Under the pieces are notes generated by a model. It was not told the origin of the DNA. It did no database searches and saw only the letters and a list, made by a program, of their open reading frames with translations. A stretch of 64,000 nt of DNA from Pedobacter nyackensis (lineage in GTDB: Bacteria > Bacteroidota > Bacteroidia > Sphingobacteriales > Sphingobacteriaceae), in contig NZ_FWYB01000003.1 in assembly GCF_900176505.1 (NCBI RefSeq), forward strand, positions 1 to 64,000, written 5' to 3'. Of this stretch, positions 17,603-27,235 are shown piece by piece. A program made the position numbers and the translations under genes. How positions within the stretch are numbered: the first letter of the stretch is position 1; the number at the start of each line of letters is the position of its first letter.

Positions 17603-19297
17603 ATGAGAAGATTATTATTAATATATATAAAACTCGCAGCAGTTATAACCTGCCTGGTTTGTGTCTCATCTTGTAAAAAGAACTTTGGAGAGATCAATAC
17701 AAATCCAAGTAGTGTTACGGTACCGGATATAAAGTTTTTATTTAGCTATTCAGAGGATAGATTGGCTACGTACCAGGGTACAGAATGGATATGGGAAAGC
17801 ATGGAACAGCTTTGGCGTTTTACGCAACACATTACTTCCGATCCTTATGAGATATCCAATAATGTGAATAGCAGATACAATGCTTTTTATCAATCCATAT
17901 TACCCAACCTTTTCGAAATCAGAAAGCAAATAAATATGAAAGCGGATAAGGATGCTTTTCAGAAAATGGCTGCTGTCACTTATGTCGTACAGGTAATGCA
18001 AGGAATTAAGGTAACAGATATGAATGGTTCTATTCCTTATAGTGAAGCTTTGAAAGGGAGATATGATGGTAGCTACAGTCCTGTATTTGATAACCAGGAA
18101 ACCCTTTTCAATACCTGGCTTAAAGAACTGGATGATGCCATAGCTGTATTGGCAAATAATTCATTACCGGCACAACAAAGTTATGGTACTAATGATATTT
18201 ATTACAAAGGCGATTGGACAAAATGGGTAATGCTGGCCAATACCTTAAAGCTGCGTATCGCTGCGAGGTTAGAAAATCAAAACCAGACCAAAACAAGGGA
18301 AATTTTTCAACAGGTAATGAGTAATGCAATAGGACCTATCAGCGTTGATAATGCGCAATTGTCTTACTCAAGCGTTGATTATTTCGGTCCGGCTGATATT
18401 GATTACCGATCTCCCCGTTACGCTACTACTTCAATTATGAATTTTTTGAAATCAGCGAATGACCCCAGACTACCTGTGTATTTTGACAAGAATGATTTAC
18501 AGGGAGACTTTAGAACTGTTCTTACTCAAAATGGTGCAACACTTCCTTCCTTTATTAATATCAATGATCCATTGATTATGTACCAGGGCGGCCCGGCCGA
18601 TTGGACTGTTAATCCTACCTTTGCCGCCTACATAAAGAATGCTTTTCAGGTGGGTAGCACTACAACAAGGTATTTTCTGATTTCCCGTATTAACCGAAAA
18701 TTCTTTGCACCCAGGTTTGGTGGAAATACCACCGGTGTATTTACAGATGTAATGGTGAGCAATGCTGAATCTTGCCTGCTTGTTGCAGAATTTATTCAGA
18801 AGGGCTATGCAGGCGGTGTAAATACAAAAGGTACGGCCGAAGACTGGTATAAAAAGGGAATTACCTCTTCTATTAAAACCATGAACAGTATCGCAGTGGC
18901 AGCAGCATCAACCCCTGCGTATAGCACCGGCGATGGAACAACAGAAATCAATGCCTACCTGGCTAATGCCAGGGTGATGTTTAACGGAACTGGTAACCTG
19001 GAAAAGATCTATATACAACAATACCTTAACCTGTTCCGCAATCCTACAGAAGCATTTGTTTTTTGCCGTAGAACCGGATATCCCAGAAATAATTCTACCT
19101 ATTATCCAAGAGAAGTATTTAATGAACTTATCCCACGCCGTTTCTGGACAAATGATCCAGGCGAAGTGAACAGGGCCAATTGGCAAAAAGCCTTACAAGA
19201 GCAGGGTTTTACACCATTGGCGCAAGATGTACCAACTTTAAACAGTCAAAGAATCTGGTATGATAAAAATGCCCCTGCTTTTGGAGGAGGTTCATAA
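17603..19297 (+). CDS. SusD/RagB-family lipoprotein (SusD-like type 2)
   Basis: This 564-residue surface lipoprotein has a signal with the lipobox VSSC at residues about 21-24. KKNFGEINTNPSSVTVPDI follows, the usual opening of the SusD-like 2 branch. Tetratricopeptide-like helices include YVVQVMQGIKVTDMNGSIPY, and the C-terminal part carries YIQQYLNLFRNPTEAFVFCR. It is the ligand-capture partner of the susC gene 46 bp upstream. A strong terminator-like hairpin follows the stop, so susC and susD probably form their own transcription unit with partial read-through. Confidence 0.93.
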   Translation: MRRLLLIYIKLAAVITCLVCVSSCKKNFGEINTNPSSVTVPDIKFLFSYSEDRLATYQGTEWIWESMEQLWRFTQHITSDPYEISNNVNSRYNAFYQSILPNLFEIRKQINMKADKDAFQKMAAVTYVVQVMQGIKVTDMNGSIPYSEALKGRYDGSYSPVFDNQETLFNTWLKELDDAIAVLANNSLPAQQSYGTNDIYYKGDWTKWVMLANTLKLRIAARLENQNQTKTREIFQQVMSNAIGPISVDNAQLSYSSVDYFGPADIDYRSPRYATTSIMNFLKSANDPRLPVYFDKNDLQGDFRTVLTQNGATLPSFININDPLIMYQGGPADWTVNPTFAAYIKNAFQVGSTTTRYFLISRINRKFFAPRFGGNTTGVFTDVMVSNAESCLLVAEFIQKGYAGGVNTKGTAEDWYKKGITSSIKTMNSIAVAAASTPAYSTGDGTTEINAYLANARVMFNGTGNLEKIYIQQYLNLFRNPTEAFVFCRRTGYPRNNSTYYPREVFNELIPRRFWTNDPGEVNRANWQKALQEQGFTPLAQDVPTLNSQRIWYDKNAPAFGGGS

Positions 19298-19333
19298 TAG
19301 GTTAAACACATAAATATGGTCAGCACATAAAGT

Positions 19334-19370
19334 AAACGGTCAGGTTCTGGAAACAGGGCTTGACCGTTTT
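19334..19370 (+). terminator. Intrinsic terminator behind susD
   Basis: AAACGGTCA (19334-19342) pairs perfectly with TGACCGTTT (19361-19369). The stem continues inward for seven more pairs including three G-T wobbles and closes on a GAAA tetraloop. The T-run is short (TTTT, 19367-19370), so read-through is possible. Confidence 0.6.
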
Positions 19371-19572
19371 GCAGTTTTAGTAGGAACCCGTCCACATATG
19401 TTGCAACATACTGTAAAGTATTACTTCTTGTACCCGATACGGAGATTTCCTGCAAACCCTTTTTTAAAACTGTTCCCTGATATAGTGGGAAGCTGACTTC
19501 CGCTTTTGATTCTCTTCAAAAAAAAACTGGAACTATTGCGATTTATAATAAACTGTATTATATTCGTGATAT

Positions 19573-19588
19573 GTTCATACATATGAAC
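19573..19588. promoter_or_regulatory. Candidate GntR operator (dyad)
   Basis: GTTCATA-CA-TATGAAC has perfect 7-bp arms around a 2-bp centre. It lies about 150 bp before the first DUF5054 gene. A dyad of the same geometry, GTATATA-TG-TATATAC, lies before the second susC (38180-38195). GntR proteins of the HutC/UTRA branch bind short dyads beginning GT and ending AC, and such a regulator is encoded at the end of this locus. Confidence 0.4.
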
Positions 19589-19738
19589 AAAGTGCCATTG
19601 GCTGTCTTTACTTTGTTCCAGGACGTCATAAATGGGGCTTACTTCCCATTACAGGATTAACGGGTGATATGGATGCCGTAAGAACAATATCCAAAAGGTT
19701 GGCCTTTGCGTAGAAGGTATTAGTTTAATCAGATTTTT

Positions 19739-22414
19739 ATGAGACAAAAAATAAAGGTGCTTTTTATTGTTATGCTATTAACAACAGGAGCACTTGCACA
19801 AGGGCAGAATAAAAATAATCAGGGCATTTCGAAAGTGACTGACGTATGGGTCGTATTTAAAACCCACTTTGATTTAGGATTTACTGATTTGCCGGAAAAC
19901 GTTTTTAAACGTTACCGGGAAGAAATGATGGATAAAGCTTTGGGTGTAATAGAAAAAAATACAGCTACATCGACACAAAAGCAATTTGCATGGACAGTCC
20001 CCGGCTGGCCATTGTATGCTCAAATATTAGGCCCTTTGCAAACCCCCGAACGCAAAGCAAGGATAGAAAAAGCGATTAAAGATGGTTCCATTGTTGTTCA
20101 TGGACTTCCCTTTACTACGCACACTGAGTCGCTGGATTATGAAGATTTGGTTCGTGGACTTGGTTATTCGTCCCAAATTGGTCGCACTTATGGACTTCCG
20201 CTCACCATCAGTGCAAAAATGACTGATGTGCCAAGCCATTCCTGGGTATTACCTACTTTATTGAATCATGCTGGTATAAAATTTTTACAATTAGGTTGTA
20301 ATCCGGCCAGTCAATATCCGCGATTTCCGGAACTATTTTGGTGGCAAGGTGCTGATGGTTCAAAAATACTGTGTAATTACACTGCTTTGTATGGTTCTGA
20401 CATTAAACCAACGAAAGATTGGCCAAGTAAGAACTATTTGGCCATGCAAATGACAGGCGATAACCATGGACCACCTTCTGAGAAAGATATTGATAAACTG
20501 TTAACATACGCAGAAAAGGAGATGCCAGGGGTGAAAATTCATTTTGGAACCCTCGACGATTTTGCCAAAGCGGTTTTAGCTGAAAATCCCAGGCTGCCTA
20601 CTGTTAAAGGTGATGCTCCCGACACCTGGATTCAGGGATTACTTTCAAATCCTCAGGAAACAAAGCTTGCACGAAATATCCGTCCATTACAATCAGTGCT
20701 TGATGGACTAAATACACAAATGAGAATTTGGGGCATACCTGGTGGATCTATTTCGGAAAAACTGGCAAAAGCTTACGAGCAGAGCCTTTTGTATGCTGAA
20801 CATACATGGGGTATGAATGCAGAGTATGGGCCACGCTACAGCTATGGTGATGATTGGAAAAAATGGATGGCAGAAGCTGCGGCAGAGCCTATTCCTGAAA
20901 ATGGAGATTATTCAAAACTAAAAAATAGTTATGCAAGCGACACGAAAATAGGAAGTAAAAGAAAATGGTTGAATTCATATGATAAAAAACGTGAATACAT
21001 CCTTAATACAAACAACATTGTAAGTGATGAATTAAAAAGTCATCTTGATTTACTTGCAAAATCGGTAAATGCCGCGGGAAAACGTTTAGTAGTTTATAAT
21101 CCGTTACCTTGGAAAAGATCAGGAATCGTTGAAAATCCCTGGGAAAAAGGAAAATCGTTTTATGTTAAAGAAATTGAAGCATCTGGTTATGCTACCTACA
21201 CTCAAAATGATTTAAAAGAATTAACAACTACAAATGATGAGCAATCTGCATTTAGCACACCTTATTTTAAAATAGTTTTTGATTTAAACAGAGGTGGAAT
21301 ATCTTCATTGATAGAAAAAACAACTGGTCGTGAATTAGTTGATAAATCCTCAAAATACGCAGTTGGTCAGTTTTTGCATGAGCGGTTTAGTACAAACGAA
21401 GTCGATAAATGGTTTAATGTTTACAGCAGGATAAAAGATGGATGGGGTTTAAATGATTTGGGGAAACCCGGAATGATGAATGCTGAAAAAGCGCCATATT
21501 TAACGTTTACGCCCAATGATTGGAAAATCTCTGTTTCTCATTCAGACATTGCAGATATCGCAACTTTGACAGCTGTTGACACAAAAGGCTTTGCAAAGAA
21601 TTATACATTAACATTTACCTTCCCTCGAAGTGCTGCTTATGTAGATATAGAATGGTTTGTTGATTCTAAAACACCAGATAAACAACCAGAAGGAGGGTGG
21701 CTTTGTTTCCCTTTTGCCGTCAATAAACCTATATTCACAGTTGGTCGTCTAGGTGGCCCAATAAATCCTGCAACAGACATTATTCAAGGTACTAACAAAT
21801 ATTTGATGGCTGTAAATTCAGGGGTTTCAATTACACAGGCAGATAAGTCAGGCGTTGCGCTATCGCCAATGGATTCTCCTTTAATTAGCCTGGGTGAACC
21901 TGGATTATGGAAGTTTTCAATGGATCATGAACCAAAGATACCATCAGTATTTGTCAATATTTATAATAACATGTGGAATACTAATTTTCCATTATGGCAA
22001 GAAGGTACATGGAGTGAAAGGGTTCGTATCTGGGCTGTTGATAAACACGCTGCAACGGTGCCAAACCTAACCCAAAATTCATGGGAGGCCCGTTTGCCTT
22101 TATTAACAGGAATTGCAGAAGGAGAAGCGGGAAAACTATCAGTGAAAAAGAATGGTATATCCACTTCACGCCTCAATGTTTTGGTCACCGCTTTTGGTGA
22201 AAACCCTGATGGAAAAGGAATTATTTTGCGTTTGTGGGAACAAGGAGGGATTTCTGGTAATATGACGGTTAGATTACCTACAGGGTCAATTTACACTAAA
22301 GCAACTCCCATAAATCTTCGTGGCGAAGTTATTGGAAAACCTATCTCTGTTTCCAATAATAAACTGACGTTTTTTCTGAATGCATTTGCACCCGTTAGTT
22401 TTGTGATGGAATGA
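19739..22414 (+). CDS. DUF5054 protein, GH38-like (alpha-mannosidase fold), copy 1
   Basis: This 891-residue exported protein has a signal peptide of about 20 residues ending at ALAQ. The catalytic half resembles GH38 alpha-mannosidases in its metal and active-site spacing. THFDLG at residues 42-47 gives a His-x-Asp metal pair, TDVPSHS at 162-168 has an Asp where GH38 places its nucleophile, and EHTWG at 354-358 supplies a second metal His. Residues about 450-890 are the beta-rich C-terminal half. The N-terminal region matches what I know as DUF5054. Activity on alpha-mannosides is inferred from this fold and from the GH92 genes nearby. Related copies lie at 22469-25225 and 45923-48616. Confidence 0.8.
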   Translation: MRQKIKVLFIVMLLTTGALAQGQNKNNQGISKVTDVWVVFKTHFDLGFTDLPENVFKRYREEMMDKALGVIEKNTATSTQKQFAWTVPGWPLYAQILGPLQTPERKARIEKAIKDGSIVVHGLPFTTHTESLDYEDLVRGLGYSSQIGRTYGLPLTISAKMTDVPSHSWVLPTLLNHAGIKFLQLGCNPASQYPRFPELFWWQGADGSKILCNYTALYGSDIKPTKDWPSKNYLAMQMTGDNHGPPSEKDIDKLLTYAEKEMPGVKIHFGTLDDFAKAVLAENPRLPTVKGDAPDTWIQGLLSNPQETKLARNIRPLQSVLDGLNTQMRIWGIPGGSISEKLAKAYEQSLLYAEHTWGMNAEYGPRYSYGDDWKKWMAEAAAEPIPENGDYSKLKNSYASDTKIGSKRKWLNSYDKKREYILNTNNIVSDELKSHLDLLAKSVNAAGKRLVVYNPLPWKRSGIVENPWEKGKSFYVKEIEASGYATYTQNDLKELTTTNDEQSAFSTPYFKIVFDLNRGGISSLIEKTTGRELVDKSSKYAVGQFLHERFSTNEVDKWFNVYSRIKDGWGLNDLGKPGMMNAEKAPYLTFTPNDWKISVSHSDIADIATLTAVDTKGFAKNYTLTFTFPRSAAYVDIEWFVDSKTPDKQPEGGWLCFPFAVNKPIFTVGRLGGPINPATDIIQGTNKYLMAVNSGVSITQADKSGVALSPMDSPLISLGEPGLWKFSMDHEPKIPSVFVNIYNNMWNTNFPLWQEGTWSERVRIWAVDKHAATVPNLTQNSWEARLPLLTGIAEGEAGKLSVKKNGISTSRLNVLVTAFGENPDGKGIILRLWEQGGISGNMTVRLPTGSIYTKATPINLRGEVIGKPISVSNNKLTFFLNAFAPVSFVME

Positions 22415-22468
22415 AAGGGATTAATTGCAGCATGGCATTAAAATATTAAACAATCATTAAAGAAAATT

Positions 22469-25225
22469 ATGGCTACAAAAAAGATTAATCCTACAGCTAT
22501 CTGTTCAGAAAGACAGGTTAAGCATTTTGTTTACATTGTGGCGTATAAAGAGAAGCTGTGTAAGCTTGTTAGCAAATGTATTTTTCCTGCTTTGCTCATA
22601 ACAGCATCTTTATCTGCATTTTCTCAGAACTACAACAAACCCATCTCACCTATACCCGTACCAGCATCAGTATCAAATTTGCTACCTGGAAAAAAAGCAC
22701 CTGTAGTAACCGATATCTGGGTAGTATTTAAAACCCATTGCGACCTGGGTTATACCATGTCTGCAGGTGCGGTATTTAAAAAGTATCGTGAAAATATGAT
22801 GGACAATGCCATCCGTTTAATAGAAGCCGATAAGAAAAAACCGGTTGATGAACGTTTTAAATGGACCATTGCCGGATGGCCCATGAAAGGAGCCATATTG
22901 GGGCCATTGCAAACACCTGAGCGAAAACAAAAAGTGGAACAGGCACTCCGGGATGGTACTATGAGTGTACATGCCTTACCTGCCACTATGGAATCGGATG
23001 TAATGGAACAGGAAGACTATGTAAGAAGTTTGATCTTCTCTTCTCAGATTGCCCGTGACTATGGCCATAAGTTACCTATTGCGGCAAAGATGACCGATGT
23101 GCCCGCCCACAGCTGGTTGCTTCCTACTTTATTGCATCATTCGGGTATAAAATTTTTGCAAATAGGATGTAATTACACAGTGCAGCCGGTACGCCTGCCA
23201 CAACTTTTTTGGTGGGAAGGACCCGATGGATCGAAAGTACTTTGCAACTACACGCCTCATTATGGTTCTGGTGTAACTCCTCCAGAGAATTGGCCCTCTA
23301 AAAATTACCTCGCCGTAATAATGACGCATGATAATGAGGGTCCTCCGTCATCCAAAGAAATTGAAGGCGTAAAAAAGCAAGTGGCTGGAATGCAAGGCGT
23401 TCGCTTGCATTTTACCGATCTGGAAGAATATGCAAAAGTTTTACTGGCCGAAAATCCACAAGTGCCTACCATTCGTGGCGATATGGTTGATCCATGGATC
23501 CATGGTGTAATGGCGATGCCACAGGAGTCGAAAACAGCCAGGAACATTCGCCCGCTCGAACCGGCCTTAGATGTATTGAATACACAATTGAAAGGATGGG
23601 GCATTCCAACCACTTCCTTAACCGAGCCATTGGCAAAGGCTTATGAAAACAGTATGCTCTTTAGCGAACATACTTTTGGCGCCGCCTCACCAGGTTATGG
23701 TGCATTTTCAAAAGATGGAAAAACACAACTGTCGGAAGCTGAACGTTATAAATACAATGAGGACTTCATTAAAGCAAGAAAAGAAGGCTTTTATGAAAAA
23801 TTCGAATCCAGTTTTAGAGATAAAGCGAAATATATCAATACCACGGATAGCATTATTGGAACTAACATTACTGCACGCTTGAACCTGTTAGCCAATCATG
23901 TAAGAGCAAACAAAGGCGATATTGTCGTGTATAATCCATTGCCCTGGATGCGAAGCGGGGTTGTTGATTTTAATGGCGGAAAAATAGCAGTAGAGAATAT
24001 CCCTGCCAATGGTTACAAGATAGTCAAGAATACCGCGTCAAGATATACGGTGTCAGATGCCAGCAAAACTACGCTAAATACAAAATTTTATACGGTAAAC
24101 TTTGATACCCGGAAAGGAGGAATTGTTTCATTAATTGAAAAATCAACTGGCAAAGAATTGGTTGATCAACATTCGAATTATGCACTGGGTCAGTTTCTGC
24201 ACGAACGTTTCAGTTTTGCACAAACCAAAGATTATCACGACAGAAATTATACAAGAAATAATTTTGCTGCAGGTCTAAAACCAAATTTACCTAAAGACAT
24301 TTCTTATCTGGCTTCCACACCTACTGATTGGAAAATGAAAGTTGAACAATCCCCCGTTGCCGATAAGGTTACATTGGTTACAACCAATGCAAATCCTATT
24401 GCCGAATCGGTTGCTATTACGTTCACTTTCCCGAAAGCATCTGCTTATGTGGATGTGGAATGGAATGTTACCAATAAAATACCCAATACCGTTCCTGATG
24501 GAGGATGGCTTTGCTTTCCGTTTAATGTAAATAAACCAAAATACATCGTAGGTCGTTTGGGTGGTGCGATAGATTTAGCAAAAGATCAGATTGTAGGCGG
24601 TAACCGCTATCTCTACGGCGTACAATCTGGTGCATCCTTGGTTGCTCCGGATCAATCAGGCGTTGGAATTTGTCCTATTGATGCACCTTTACTCAGTTTT
24701 GGCGAACCAGGGCTATGGAAATACGATTATGATTATTTCCCAAAACAACCATCTGTATTTGTGAATTTATATAACAATATGTGGAATACCAATTTCCCTT
24801 ATTGGACGGAAGGTTCCTGGAGCGAGCGGGTGCGTATCTGGGGCATCAAAAAAGGAGAAAAAGCGACAGAAAATCTCGCCATTCAATCATGGGAAGCAAG
24901 AACACCTCTTATGGCTGTTGCTGCAACAGGAAAGGGAACAAAACTGCCATCACAGCAAACTGGTATTTCTGTTTCACGTAAGGGGATACTGGTTACGGCG
25001 TTTGGTGAAGATCCTGACGGTAACAAAGGTGCCTTATTACGCCTGTGGGAACAAGGTGGCGTTTCAGGAAATACCACAGTTACATTGCCCAAAGGATCAC
25101 ATTATACTAAAGCAATTCCAGTTAACCTTCGAGGTGAAATAAGCGGGAAACAACTATCGGTTTCCAACGGTAAACTGACGTTTTTCCTGCATAATTATGC
25201 ACCTGCAAGCTTTATACTTCAGTAA
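22469..25225 (+). CDS. DUF5054 protein, GH38-like, copy 2
   Basis: This 918-residue paralogue lies 54 bp after copy 1. The hydrophobic signal segment (about 39-52, ending AFSQ) is preceded by an unusual 38-residue extension, so the true start may be later than the ATG at 22469, although no other in-frame ATG precedes the signal. The key positions are kept: THCDLG (His90, Asp92), TDVPAHS and SEHTFG. The cysteine between the metal residues replaces the phenylalanine of the other copies. The similarity to copy 1 runs the whole length and includes the C-terminal SWEARTPLM and LRLWEQGG motifs. It probably arose by tandem duplication and then changed specificity. Confidence 0.78.
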   Translation: MATKKINPTAICSERQVKHFVYIVAYKEKLCKLVSKCIFPALLITASLSAFSQNYNKPISPIPVPASVSNLLPGKKAPVVTDIWVVFKTHCDLGYTMSAGAVFKKYRENMMDNAIRLIEADKKKPVDERFKWTIAGWPMKGAILGPLQTPERKQKVEQALRDGTMSVHALPATMESDVMEQEDYVRSLIFSSQIARDYGHKLPIAAKMTDVPAHSWLLPTLLHHSGIKFLQIGCNYTVQPVRLPQLFWWEGPDGSKVLCNYTPHYGSGVTPPENWPSKNYLAVIMTHDNEGPPSSKEIEGVKKQVAGMQGVRLHFTDLEEYAKVLLAENPQVPTIRGDMVDPWIHGVMAMPQESKTARNIRPLEPALDVLNTQLKGWGIPTTSLTEPLAKAYENSMLFSEHTFGAASPGYGAFSKDGKTQLSEAERYKYNEDFIKARKEGFYEKFESSFRDKAKYINTTDSIIGTNITARLNLLANHVRANKGDIVVYNPLPWMRSGVVDFNGGKIAVENIPANGYKIVKNTASRYTVSDASKTTLNTKFYTVNFDTRKGGIVSLIEKSTGKELVDQHSNYALGQFLHERFSFAQTKDYHDRNYTRNNFAAGLKPNLPKDISYLASTPTDWKMKVEQSPVADKVTLVTTNANPIAESVAITFTFPKASAYVDVEWNVTNKIPNTVPDGGWLCFPFNVNKPKYIVGRLGGAIDLAKDQIVGGNRYLYGVQSGASLVAPDQSGVGICPIDAPLLSFGEPGLWKYDYDYFPKQPSVFVNLYNNMWNTNFPYWTEGSWSERVRIWGIKKGEKATENLAIQSWEARTPLMAVAATGKGTKLPSQQTGISVSRKGILVTAFGEDPDGNKGALLRLWEQGGVSGNTTVTLPKGSHYTKAIPVNLRGEISGKQLSVSNGKLTFFLHNYAPASFILQ

Positions 25226-25245
25226 AAATCACATAATATAAAAAG

Positions 25246-27195
25246 ATGGCCCTTATGAAAATAATTTTACGATGTACATTATTAAGTATCATTAGCTGGG
25301 GTATTTATGCGCAAAACAGTTTTGCCGACAGCAGCAAATCCCGTTATAAAGAATACCACGTATCAATAAAGGGTAATAATGCAAACGATGGAAGCCAGAC
25401 AAAACCATTTAAAACCATTTCTGCAGCTGCTAATGTAGCGATGCCCGGAGATGTAATCACTGTTCATGCAGGAGTTTATCGTGAACAAATTACACCGCCA
25501 CGCGGAGGAAATTCTGATAATGAACGCATTGTTTATCAGGCAGCAAAAGGAGAGAAGGTAGAGATTAAAGGTTCGGAAATAATTAAGGGATGGCAAAAAG
25601 AAAAAAACGATACCTGGGTTGTGAAAGTCCCCAATACGCTTTTCGGCAACTTTAACCCCTTTAATGATTTAATCCGTGGCGATTGGTATTGGCCACCTAA
25701 AGGGAGCAAGTTTCATACAGGAGCCGTGTACCTTAATGGCGATTGGTTGATGGAAGCGCTGACGAAAGAAAATGTCATGAAAGCTGCCAATGAAAAAAAC
25801 ACACTTTGGTGGGCAGATGTTGATTCGACTACAACCACGATATGGGCGCAGTTTAAAAATGTTGATCCTAATCAAGAAACGGTCGAGATTAATGCACGTC
25901 AAAAAGTTTTTTACCCTGAAAAACCATTTACTAATTTCATAACGGTTCGTGGTTTTATTATGGAGCATGCAGCGACCAATTGGGCACCGCCAACGGCAGA
26001 ACAAATGGGATTGATTGGCACCAATTGGAGCAGAGGTTGGGTGATTGAAAACAATGTTGTTCAATATTCCAAATGTGTGGGTATAGCACTCGGTAAGTAT
26101 GGTGATGCTTTCGATAACAAAGATACCGAATCGGCAGAAGGATATGTAGGTACCATCAATAGAGCGTTAAAGTTTGGATGGAATAAAGGGACTATTGGAG
26201 GACATTTGGTGCGTAACAATAAAATTGCTTATTGTGAGCAAACTGGTATTGTTGGCAGCATGGGATGCGCATTCAGTATTGTTGAGGGCAATACTATCCA
26301 TGATATTCATGTCAGAAAATTATTTAGTGGTGCAGAAATGGCGGGCATTAAATTTCACGGTGCCATTGATGTGCAAATCCGCAACAACCATATCTATAAA
26401 ACGAATATGGGTGTTTGGCTCGATTGGATGGCACAAGGGGCGCAGGTGAAAAATAATTTGATGCATGATAATGATTTGGATATCTTTTTAGAAGTAAATC
26501 ACGGACCGATGCTGGTGAGCAATAATATTTTACTTTCTAAGGTCAGTTTATACATGAATTCAAGAGGTGCTGCGATTGCACATAATATTTTTGGTGGTAA
26601 AATGAATGTTATATCATATGATAGTCGTTTAACGCCATACCACAAGCCGCATGCTAGTGATGTAGTAGGATTGCACGATAACCCCGCTGGCGATATTCAA
26701 TTCATCAACAATTTATTTGTGAATGGCGGGGATGCAAGCCAGTATAAGAAAAATATTTTACCCGTAATGTTCGATGGTAACGTATATACAAAAGGAGCAG
26801 TAAGAGCCGTGTCGGGCAATAAGCAAAGAAGTTTTGGTGATATGAGTGCAGAAGCAAGAGAAAAAATTAAAAGTGTTCCAGATAAAGACGCCGAGGAAAA
26901 GAATTTTATAGCAGATGAAAATTTTGATGCAGGAGCAAAGCTGATTAAGGAAGGGGATAAAATGTATCTGGAAATTTCATGGGATAAAAATTGGCTCACT
27001 AAACAAAAAAGAAAATTGGTAACAACAGCTTCATTAACAAAAGCGATCGTTTCTAATTTACCCTTTGAAAATGTAGATGGTTCACCCTTAAAAATCGATG
27101 TTGATTATTCTGGAAATAAACGCAATGTGCTTAATCCTTCGCCGGGTGTATTTGAAATAGTAAAAACCGGGAAACAAAAAATAAAAGTGTGGTAA
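25246..27195 (+). CDS. Secreted right-handed parallel beta-helix protein
   Basis: This 649-residue exported protein has a signal near residues 1-24 (ATG 25246 or 25255). It opens with YHVSIKGNNANDGSQTKPFK and AAANVAMPGDVITVHAGVYRE, the classic entry into a pectate-lyase-like parallel beta-helix. Helix coils rich in Asn-Asn follow (VIENNVVQYSK, LVRNNKIAYCE, QIRNNHIYKTN, NNLMHDNDLD). Proteins of this type are polysaccharide lyases, epimerases or glycoside hydrolases such as GH141 and GH120. I cannot assign the family or catalytic residues. It lies 20 bp after DUF5054 copy 2 and 40 bp before the first GH92, so it should act on a non-mannosyl part or side chain of the same glycan. Confidence 0.8.
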   Translation: MALMKIILRCTLLSIISWGIYAQNSFADSSKSRYKEYHVSIKGNNANDGSQTKPFKTISAAANVAMPGDVITVHAGVYREQITPPRGGNSDNERIVYQAAKGEKVEIKGSEIIKGWQKEKNDTWVVKVPNTLFGNFNPFNDLIRGDWYWPPKGSKFHTGAVYLNGDWLMEALTKENVMKAANEKNTLWWADVDSTTTTIWAQFKNVDPNQETVEINARQKVFYPEKPFTNFITVRGFIMEHAATNWAPPTAEQMGLIGTNWSRGWVIENNVVQYSKCVGIALGKYGDAFDNKDTESAEGYVGTINRALKFGWNKGTIGGHLVRNNKIAYCEQTGIVGSMGCAFSIVEGNTIHDIHVRKLFSGAEMAGIKFHGAIDVQIRNNHIYKTNMGVWLDWMAQGAQVKNNLMHDNDLDIFLEVNHGPMLVSNNILLSKVSLYMNSRGAAIAHNIFGGKMNVISYDSRLTPYHKPHASDVVGLHDNPAGDIQFINNLFVNGGDASQYKKNILPVMFDGNVYTKGAVRAVSGNKQRSFGDMSAEAREKIKSVPDKDAEEKNFIADENFDAGAKLIKEGDKMYLEISWDKNWLTKQKRKLVTTASLTKAIVSNLPFENVDGSPLKIDVDYSGNKRNVLNPSPGVFEIVKTGKQKIKVW

Positions 27196-27235
27196 GTTAA
27201 ACAGTTAATTAAATAGTATATAACCCTAAAATAAA

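Larger units (their letters stand above)
19298..19738. other. 441-bp intergenic region upstream of the first DUF5054 gene
   Basis: There is no credible gene here. The region holds a terminator-like hairpin at 19334-19370 close behind susD and a 16-bp dyad at 19573-19588, followed by about 150 bp before the next ATG. The arrangement implies a separate promoter for the degradative genes, but I could not identify one with confidence. Confidence 0.6.
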
